Source: Pelagibacteraceae bacterium GOM-A1
GTDB taxonomy: Bacteria > Pseudomonadota > Alphaproteobacteria > Pelagibacterales > Pelagibacteraceae
DNA: 64,000 bases
Direction: 5' to 3'
NCBI GenBank assembly: GCA_001704065.1
Contig: LHBX01000016.1
Span: forward strand, 1 to 64,000
Shown here piece after piece: positions 56,884 through 64,000 of this stretch. Within the stretch, counting starts at the first letter, position 1. The number at the start of each line of letters is the position of its first letter. The notes below the pieces were generated by a model. The model ran no database searches and was not told where the DNA came from. It was given only the letters and a program-made list of their open reading frames with translations. The position numbers were made by a program, and so were the translations under genes.

Positions 56884-59322
56884 ATGAAAGAGTTACCTAA
56901 AAGTACTAAAGTAGTTGTTATAGGCGGAGGCGTTGCTGGAACATCATGCGCTTATCATCTGGCAAAATTTGGTTGGAAAGATGTAATATTGCTTGAAAGA
57001 GATCAATTAACATCAGGAACTACTTGGCATGCAGCAGGTCTTTTAGGTCAATTAGGTGCATCATCAACAATTACAAAAATAAGAAAATATTCTTTAGATC
57101 TTTATAAAGATTTAGAAAAGACTACAGGTCTATCAACTGGAATGAAGCAAAATGGTGCAATCACAGTTGCATCTACCAAAGAAAGAATGCAAGAACTACT
57201 AAGACAAGCAACAACTGCTCAATTATCAGATGTTGAAGTAGAAGTTCTTAATAAAAAACGTTTAAAGGAATTGTATCCCGTATTACATAGTGAAGATATT
57301 GTGGGTGGTGTTTATATGCCAAAAGATGCTCAAGCAGATCCAGTTGGAGTAACTAACGTACTTGCAAAAGCTGCAAAAATGGAGGGTGCAAAGATTTATG
57401 AAAAAACACCTGTAAAAAAAATTTTAATTAAAAATTCTAGAATTAGTGGGGTAGAAACTGATAAAGGTGTCATCGATTGTGAATACGTTGTTATGGCTAC
57501 AGGAATGTGGTCAAGACAATTAGGTGAAGAAATTAATGTTAGTGTTCCTTTATACCCAAATGAACATTTTTATATAATCACTGAGCCAATAAAAAATTTA
57601 CCTCAAAATCTTCCCGTTTTAAGAGATTATAATGCTTGTTTATATTTGAAAGAAGATGCAGGAAAAATGCTTGTTGGTATTTTTGAACCAAAGGCAAAAC
57701 CGGCTTTTAAAGATACAGGAAGAGTGCCAGACAATTTTTCGTTTGGTGAACTGCCAGATGATTTTGATCACTTTGAACCTTTCTTAGAAAAATCATTTCA
57801 TAGATTGCCAATGTTAGAAAGTGCAGGAATAAGAAAATTCTTCTCTGGTCCAGAGTCTTTTACTCCAGATACTCAATATTTATTAGGCGAAACCCCTGAA
57901 GTTAAAAATCTATATACATGTTGTGGTTTTAATAGCATTGGAATTGCTAGTTCAGGAGGAGCAGGTAGAGTTACTGCCGAATGGATGATGAATGGATATG
58001 TTAATGAAGATTTATTTTCAGTGGATATTAAAAGGTTTCAAAAATTCCATTCATCAAAAAACTTTATTATGGAAAGAGTAACAGAAACGCTTGGTGATCT
58101 GTATGGAATGCATTGGCCTTATAAACAACCAAATACATCAAGAAATCAAAAACTTTTGCCCTATCATGAAGAATTAAAAAGAGCAGGAGCTTGTTTTGGA
58201 GTTGCAGGAGGATTTGAAAGGCCAATGTGGTATTCATTAAATGGTAAAGAGCCTAAATATGAATATAGTTTTAATTATCAAAATTGGTACCCTTCAGCAA
58301 AACACGAAACTTTAAATGCAAGAAAAAATGTTGGTCTATTTGATTTCTCAACATTTTCAAAATTTGATTTGAAAGGTGAAAAAACTCACCAAGAACTACA
58401 AAAGTTGTGCACTGCTAACATTAAAAATGAGATTGGAAAAACAACTTACACTCATATGTTAAATGAAGATGGTGGAATAGAAACAGATTTAACTGTTGTA
58501 TGTATGGATAAAAATTATTTTAGAATTGTAAGCTCAGCAGTAACGAGAGAACACGATAAATATCATATATTAAAGTATTTAGATGAAGATGTATCATTTA
58601 AAGACGTAACAGAGGATATTTGTTGTCTAGGATTATTCGGTCCAAAGAGTAGAGAGATGATTTCGAAAATAAGTAATGATGATTTTAGTAATGATGAATT
58701 TAAGTTTGGAACTGGGAAGTTCATCATGATAAATGGTGTTAAAGTTTGGGCTCAACGACTTTCTTATGTTGGTGAATTAGGATTTGAGCTCTATGTTGAG
58801 TCAAGTTTAGCTAAGGATTTATATGAAATTCTAATTGAAGAGGGTAAAAACTTCGAACTATCTCATTGTGGAATGCATGCAATGGATATTATGAGAATGG
58901 AAAGTGGATTTGTTCACTGGGGACATGATATTTCACCAGAGGAAAATCAGTATCAAGCAGGTTTAAAATTTGCAATTAGTTATAAGAAAAATGTAAACTT
59001 TATTGGAAAAGATGCTCTATTAAAAATTAAAGACCAAAAATTAGATAAAAGGATGATGATGTTTACTCTTAAAGACAGTAAACCTGGTGAGCCACTTTTA
59101 TTACATGAAGAACCTATTTATATGGATGATAAAATTATTGGGAAAACAACTTCAGGAAATTATTCTTTTTGTTATGATAAAAATCTTTCTTTTGGATATG
59201 TCAATTCTGGTAATACAGTTGAAACATTAAAAGACAAAAATATATATATTGAAATTGAAAAACAAAAATATCCAGTTGAGGTATTAGAAAAACCTTTAAA
59301 CAATAAGGATTTTAAGAACTAA
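56884..59322 (+). CDS. dimethylglycine dehydrogenase/oxidase-like FAD + GcvT protein, second copy
   Basis: [46 protein letters not shown]; 812 aa; paralog of 42948-45380. Confidence 0.87.
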   Translation: MKELPKSTKVVVIGGGVAGTSCAYHLAKFGWKDVILLERDQLTSGTTWHAAGLLGQLGASSTITKIRKYSLDLYKDLEKTTGLSTGMKQNGAITVASTKERMQELLRQATTAQLSDVEVEVLNKKRLKELYPVLHSEDIVGGVYMPKDAQADPVGVTNVLAKAAKMEGAKIYEKTPVKKILIKNSRISGVETDKGVIDCEYVVMATGMWSRQLGEEINVSVPLYPNEHFYIITEPIKNLPQNLPVLRDYNACLYLKEDAGKMLVGIFEPKAKPAFKDTGRVPDNFSFGELPDDFDHFEPFLEKSFHRLPMLESAGIRKFFSGPESFTPDTQYLLGETPEVKNLYTCCGFNSIGIASSGGAGRVTAEWMMNGYVNEDLFSVDIKRFQKFHSSKNFIMERVTETLGDLYGMHWPYKQPNTSRNQKLLPYHEELKRAGACFGVAGGFERPMWYSLNGKEPKYEYSFNYQNWYPSAKHETLNARKNVGLFDFSTFSKFDLKGEKTHQELQKLCTANIKNEIGKTTYTHMLNEDGGIETDLTVVCMDKNYFRIVSSAVTREHDKYHILKYLDEDVSFKDVTEDICCLGLFGPKSREMISKISNDDFSNDEFKFGTGKFIMINGVKVWAQRLSYVGELGFELYVESSLAKDLYEILIEEGKNFELSHCGMHAMDIMRMESGFVHWGHDISPEENQYQAGLKFAISYKKNVNFIGKDALLKIKDQKLDKRMMMFTLKDSKPGEPLLLHEEPIYMDDKIIGKTTSGNYSFCYDKNLSFGYVNSGNTVETLKDKNIYIEIEKQKYPVEVLEKPLNNKDFKN

Positions 59323-60193
59323 GTTTTTTTTTTCTACTCTCGGCCTGAACAAATAAAACTCCAAAAACTATTATTCCAATAACTCCAAAAGTTTTATTAA
59401 AATCAAAAGGTACTCCGAATATATAAAAATTGATTAATGTTGACCAAATTAATTGTGAATATTGAAAATTAGTTACAAAAGATAAATTTGATAGTTGAAT
59501 TGCAAATATAATTAAAAGGTGGCTGGTAAAACCTAATACACCAAGAAATATCAACCAAACCCACAAGCTATTATTCTCAATGGGAGTCCAGTCTAACATT
59601 ACATAAATAGAGAAAACAATGGCCCCAACAACAGCAGCATAAAATAACGCCACTAAAGGATCATTATTACCAGAAATAAATTTTGTAAAAAATTGATATA
59701 AAGCCCAACATACTGGTGGTACCAAAGGAAAAATCAAGTCTAAACTTAAGACTTTCATACTAGGACTCATTGAATAAATTATACACCCAAAGCTTAATAA
59801 CATTAAAATTATACCTTTAGATGAAAGAATATCTTTTAAAAACAATGCCGTTAAAATTGATACTATTAATGGAGCTGAGAAGAAAACTACATAGATGTCC
59901 ACAAGGTCAAATTTTTGTAAAGAATGAATGAAAAAAAAAGTAGCAAAAACCATTAATATAGATCTAATAATATTTATTTTAAAATTGCTTTTTAAGTTTA
60001 ACTTAGGTTTTAATATTACAAATAAAATTAAAATTATAACAAAGTGAAAAAAAAATCTGCCCCAAATTACTTGATTTAATGGCATCAATGTTCCCAGATA
60101 TTTTGCAGTAGAATCTTGGCAAACTAAAATAAAAAATCCAGATATAGATAAAATTATAACTTTGGTAATAGATTTATTTTTAAGAAAATTCAT
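59312..60193 (-). CDS. EamA/DMT-family transporter
   Basis: about 10 TM segments, two-half EamA layout. Confidence 0.85.
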   Translation of the reverse strand: MNFLKNKSITKVIILSISGFFILVCQDSTAKYLGTLMPLNQVIWGRFFFHFVIILILFVILKPKLNLKSNFKINIIRSILMVFATFFFIHSLQKFDLVDIYVVFFSAPLIVSILTALFLKDILSSKGIILMLLSFGCIIYSMSPSMKVLSLDLIFPLVPPVCWALYQFFTKFISGNNDPLVALFYAAVVGAIVFSIYVMLDWTPIENNSLWVWLIFLGVLGFTSHLLIIFAIQLSNLSFVTNFQYSQLIWSTLINFYIFGVPFDFNKTFGVIGIIVFGVLFVQAESRKKKLSS

Positions 60194-60208
60194 AATTTTG
60201 ATTAAATT

Positions 60209-61282
60209 TTAGACTGAACTAAGATTATCTAAAATTCTTTTTGAGCACTGTTCTGTATTACTAGAGCCTTGAAGATCTTTTGTTCGACTGTCTTTATCTT
60301 TAAGAGTTAATTCAATTGATTTTACTATTCTATCAGAAGCTTCTTTTTCACCCAAGTAATCTAGCATCATTGCAGCTGACCAAATCTGCCCCACTGGATT
60401 GGCTATCCCTTGGCCCGCAATATCTGGCGCAGATCCATGTACAGGTTCAAATAATGATGGGTATTTATTTGTTGGGTTAATATTTCCAGATGGTGCAATT
60501 CCAATAGTTCCAGTACAAGCTGGTCCTAGATCAGATAGAATATCCCCGAAAAGATTTGATGCGACTATCACATCAAAACGCTCAGGACTTAGAACAAATC
60601 TAGCAGCTAATATATCAATATGGTATTGATCAGTTTCTACATTAGAAAAATTTTTTTTATTTTCATTAAATCTTTCATCCCAATAAGGCATTGTAATTGA
60701 TATTCCATTTGATTTTGTTGCACTTGTTAGTTTCTTTCTTTTTCTTTTTTTAGCTAATTCAAAAGCAAATTGTTGAACTCTATCTATTCCATATTTTGAC
60801 ATTATTGTTTCTTGAATAACCACCTCTCTATCAGTTCCCTGATACATTCTTCCACCGACTGATGAGTATTCACCTTCAGTATTTTCTCTTACAATTATCA
60901 TGTCAATATCACCTGGCTTTTTATTAGATAATGGAGCATTTACACCTTCAAAAAGTTTTACAGGTCTTAAGTTAATAAATTGATCAAACTCTCTTCTAAA
61001 TTTTAACAATGATCCCCAAAGTGTTATGTGGTCAGGGTATTTATCTGGCATACCAACTGCACCAAAGAAAATTGCATCATGTTTAGTGAGCTTTTCCTTC
61101 CAATCATCTGGCATCATTTTTCCATGTTTTTCATAATAATCACATGATGCAAAATCATAATCCTCAATATTTAATTTAAATTGATGTTGTTGAGAAATTT
61201 CTTTTAATATTTTTTGTGCTTCAGGCACAACTTCTTTGCCAATGCCGTCACCAGCAATAGAAGCTATAGAATATTCTTTCAT
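60209..61282 (-). CDS. tartrate/D-malate dehydrogenase-like (isopropylmalate dehydrogenase superfamily)
   Basis: IAGDGIGKEVVPEA, VRENTEGEYSSVGGRMYQGTDREVV, NLFGDILSDLG, EPVHGSAPDIAGQGIANP. Confidence 0.9.
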   Translation of the reverse strand: MKEYSIASIAGDGIGKEVVPEAQKILKEISQQHQFKLNIEDYDFASCDYYEKHGKMMPDDWKEKLTKHDAIFFGAVGMPDKYPDHITLWGSLLKFRREFDQFINLRPVKLFEGVNAPLSNKKPGDIDMIIVRENTEGEYSSVGGRMYQGTDREVVIQETIMSKYGIDRVQQFAFELAKKRKRKKLTSATKSNGISITMPYWDERFNENKKNFSNVETDQYHIDILAARFVLSPERFDVIVASNLFGDILSDLGPACTGTIGIAPSGNINPTNKYPSLFEPVHGSAPDIAGQGIANPVGQIWSAAMMLDYLGEKEASDRIVKSIELTLKDKDSRTKDLQGSSNTEQCSKRILDNLSSV

Positions 61283-62335
61283 CTATTTAGCGAATGTGTC
61301 GTTAAATTGCTTAGTAACTCTGACAAAAGTTGTGCACTTACTTAATTGTTTTAAAGAGGGCGCTCCAACATATGTACAACTGCTTCTCACACCACCTAAT
61401 ATGTTTAAAATGGTATCATTAATTTTACCACGGTACTTAACTCTCACTGTTCTACCTTCACTACTTCTGTAGTCTGATAGTCCACCATAATGTTTATTGT
61501 TAGCTGTTTCAGAACTCGATCCATAAAATTCAACGTATTTTGAGCCATTAGATTTTACTAATTTTCCTTCACCTTCATCATGACCTGCAAACATTCCTCC
61601 AAGCATAACAAAATCAGCTCCTCCACCAAATGCTTTAGCAACATCACCAGGACATGTGCATCCGCCATCTGCAATTATATGTGCACCTAATCCATGAGCT
61701 GCATCAGCACATTCTATTACCGCACTTAACTGAGGATAGCCAACTCCAGTTTGTATACGTGTTGTACAAACACTTCCTGGTCCAATTCCAACTTTGACAA
61801 TATCAGCACCTGATAAAATTAATTCTTGAGTCATATCAGCAGTAACAACGTTTCCTGCAATAATTGTTTTTGTTGGATATTTATCTCTAACAGATTTTAA
61901 AAATTTACTAAAATGCTCTGAGTAACCATTTGCTACATCAATACAAATGAACTTAATGAAACTAAATTCTTTTAAAACTTTATCTAAATTTTGGAAATCT
62001 TCTTTTTTAGTGCCAATACTTAAAGCTACATTTGTATATATTGATTTTATTTTTTTAAATTTTTTGATTTTTTTTACGTCATGCTGTTTTGTTAAGCATG
62101 TAATCATCCCATATTCTGATAACTTTTGTGCAACACCTAGCTCTCCAACACCATCCATGTTAGCAGCCATTATAGGAATTCCAGACCATTCGTTTTTACT
62201 GTATTTAAAACGATAAGTTCTCTTTAGATTTACATCTTTTCTACTTTTAAGAGTGCTTCTTTTAGGTCTAAAAAGTACGTCGGAATAATCTAGTTTTAGC
62301 TCTTCTTCAATTCTCACAAAAATGAAGGTATACAT
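61283..62335 (-). CDS. guaC: GMP reductase
   Basis: [34 protein letters not shown]-terminal [20 protein letters not shown]. Confidence 0.92.
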   Translation of the reverse strand: MYTFIFVRIEEELKLDYSDVLFRPKRSTLKSRKDVNLKRTYRFKYSKNEWSGIPIMAANMDGVGELGVAQKLSEYGMITCLTKQHDVKKIKKFKKIKSIYTNVALSIGTKKEDFQNLDKVLKEFSFIKFICIDVANGYSEHFSKFLKSVRDKYPTKTIIAGNVVTADMTQELILSGADIVKVGIGPGSVCTTRIQTGVGYPQLSAVIECADAAHGLGAHIIADGGCTCPGDVAKAFGGGADFVMLGGMFAGHDEGEGKLVKSNGSKYVEFYGSSSETANNKHYGGLSDYRSSEGRTVRVKYRGKINDTILNILGGVRSSCTYVGAPSLKQLSKCTTFVRVTKQFNDTFAK

Positions 62336-62439
62336 CCAATGAATGATAATTCAATTTAATAATTGATCTTATTAACGTTGTATTTTAACAATTTTAAAAT
62401 TGCTGATTGAATTATAAAAATATAAATTAAAATAAATAA

Positions 62440-63315
62440 ATGTTTGAAGGTTTTAAGAGTAAATACGTACAAGTAAAAAAAGGAAAAGTGTTCTGTAAAA
62501 TTAAAGGAGAAGGGCCGCCTTTATTATTACTTCATGGTTATCCTCAAACACATTTAATGTGGCACAAAACGGCTCCAGAGTTATCAAAAAGCTTTACTGT
62601 AGTTGCAGCAGACTTAAGAGGCTATGGAAACAGTTTAGCTCCACCATCTGATAATAAACATTATAATTATTCAAAACGAGAAATGGCGAGTGACATGAAA
62701 CAAATGATGGTAAAATTAGGGTATAATAAATTTTATGTTGCAGGCCATGATAGAGGTGGAAGAGTTGCTCATAGATTAGCAAGAGACCACAGAAAAAATG
62801 TGATCGCTTTAAGCGTTTTAGACATCTGTCCAACATTAGATATGTATGAACTAACAACTAGAGATTTTGCAAAAGCTTACTTTCATTGGTTTTTTTTAAT
62901 TCAACCAAAGTGGTTACCTGAGAGAATGATAATGAGCGATCCAAGAAAATGGATGAAGAATTGCCTAGATAAATGGTCTGGTAATCATAAATTTGGAAAA
63001 GTTGAAGAGGGCTATCTAAAGTGCTTTAAGCAACCAAAGAGAATTCATGGATCATGTGAAGATTATAGAGCATCTGCTACAATTGATCTTGATCATGACA
63101 GACACGATCGAAAGAAAAAATTAAATATTCCTGTTCAAGTTTTATGGGGAAAAAAAGGAGTTATTGACAAACAATTTAAACCAATAAAAATTTGGCAAAA
63201 ATATTCAAATAAAAAAGTTTTAGGAGTTGCTGTTAAATCTGGACATTTTATACCAGAGCAAAATCCCGAAGAAACTATTAAACAATTAAAAAGTTTCTTT
63301 TTAAAAAATGCTTAA
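62440..63315 (+). CDS. haloacetate (fluoroacetate) dehalogenase-like alpha/beta hydrolase
   Basis: GHDRGGRVAHRLA nucleophile elbow, FHWFFLIQP, CEDYRASATIDLDHD, SGHFIPEQNPE. Confidence 0.85.
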   Translation: MFEGFKSKYVQVKKGKVFCKIKGEGPPLLLLHGYPQTHLMWHKTAPELSKSFTVVAADLRGYGNSLAPPSDNKHYNYSKREMASDMKQMMVKLGYNKFYVAGHDRGGRVAHRLARDHRKNVIALSVLDICPTLDMYELTTRDFAKAYFHWFFLIQPKWLPERMIMSDPRKWMKNCLDKWSGNHKFGKVEEGYLKCFKQPKRIHGSCEDYRASATIDLDHDRHDRKKKLNIPVQVLWGKKGVIDKQFKPIKIWQKYSNKKVLGVAVKSGHFIPEQNPEETIKQLKSFFLKNA

Positions 63316-64000
63316 AATTATTCCTAATAAAAAAAATATAGGTGCAGAATTAGTCTGTGATTTAAATAAAATTAATAATTCTTCATTAAAAAAAATAAAA
63401 TCTGCCTTATCAAAATATGGGATGATTTATTTTAGAAACCAAAAATTAAATTCTGATCATTATGTAAAATTTGCAAAAAAATTTGGAAAACTTGCAAACT
63501 ATCCAAGGTTAAAAGGATTGAATAAAAAATATCCTCAAATAACCGTTGTTCAAAGAAAATCTACTGATAAAGGACCTAGTTTTGGTGAACAATTTCATAC
63601 AGATTCAATTTATACCAAAAAGCCACCTAGATTTACAATGTTACTATCTAAATTAGTTCCAAAAAAAGGTAAGGCAAACACTGATTTCTGTTCTCAATAT
63701 TTAGCTTACGAAAAGCTACCAGCTAATTTTAAAAGAAAGTTTAAAAACGAAAAATGCATATTTTCATCAGAAGGACCTATTTCTGTAACAAGATTGGAAA
63801 GAGAGAAAGAAAAGGGGAAAAAAGCTAAAGAACTTATTTCAAAGCATAAACTAATAAGAAAAATAAATAGTAAATATACTTTATATTGTAGCCCAGGACA
63901 CTTTATTGGCTTTAATAACAGTAAAATTGATAAAAAATTAAAAACTTATTTATTTAAACATCAATTAAAAAAAAGTTTTCAATATTCTTTAGAATGGGAA
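63308..64000 (+). CDS. TauD/TfdA-like dioxygenase, truncated by window end
   Basis: Manual translation MLKIIPNKKNIGAELVCDLNKIN...GMIYFRNQKL...GEQFHTDSIYTKKPPRFTMLLSK; HxD motif. Confidence 0.8.
   Translation, partial: MLKIIPNKKNIGAELVCDLNKINNSSLKKIKSALSKYGMIYFRNQKLNSDHYVKFAKKFGKLANYPRLKGLNKKYPQITVVQRKSTDKGPSFGEQFHTDSIYTKKPPRFTMLLSKLVPKKGKANTDFCSQYLAYEKLPANFKRKFKNEKCIFSSEGPISVTRLEREKEKGKKAKELISKHKLIRKINSKYTLYCSPGHFIGFNNSKIDKKLKTYLFKHQLKKSFQYSLEWE

Noticed and set aside
62389-62402. CAATTTTAAAATTG palindrome in the guaC/dehalogenase divergent gap
   Set aside because: Perfect 14-mer but A/T-dominated in a very AT-rich spacer; no recurrence seen in the window.
1-64000. CRISPR arrays, tRNA/rRNA genes, IS elements, prophage
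   Set aside because: No spaced repeats, no cloverleaf-like GC islands in the short gaps and no transposase/integrase/phage proteins among the ORFs.

Overview
AT-rich, densely packed window of about 64 kb that looks like a SAR11/Pelagibacter-type marine alphaproteobacterium (tiny intergenic gaps, Lys/Asn-rich proteins, characteristic osmolyte and C1 gene set). No rRNA, tRNA, CRISPR, transposon or phage genes were recognised. The main theme is import and demethylation of methylated osmolytes: a proX/V/W-type betaine transporter with a double-domain permease, a sugar/polyol ABC operon with a GH63-like hydrolase, trimethylamine monooxygenase, Fe-ADH, formate-THF ligase, the soxBDAG operon, DmdA with a MetF-like partner, two dimethylglycine-dehydrogenase-like FAD/GcvT proteins, ETF alpha/beta and ETF-QO. 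Other content: purE/purK, egtB/egtD (ergothioneine), a Rieske oxygenase, an SBP56/methanethiol-oxidase-like protein, hisI, folE, an AcuI/YhdH-like reductase, a Fur-box-preceded iron ABC operon, guaC, a fluoroacetate-dehalogenase-like hydrolase and a truncated TauD/TfdA-like dioxygenase at the right edge. Best candidates for follow-up: (1) a four-gene cluster at 27.7-31.1 kb with a metal-site-degenerate M19 dipeptidase homolog, a 550-aa protein of unknown family, a DUF3726-like protein and a 55-aa zinc-ribbon ORF missing from the ORF track; (2) a MalF-type permease with a DUF11-like periplasmic insert; (3) the SBP56-ferredoxin-CoA-binding cluster near dmdA; (4) a Cys-rich micro-ORF plus attenuator inside the iron-uptake operon; (5) the complete halide/carboxylate pocket in the dehalogenase homolog.
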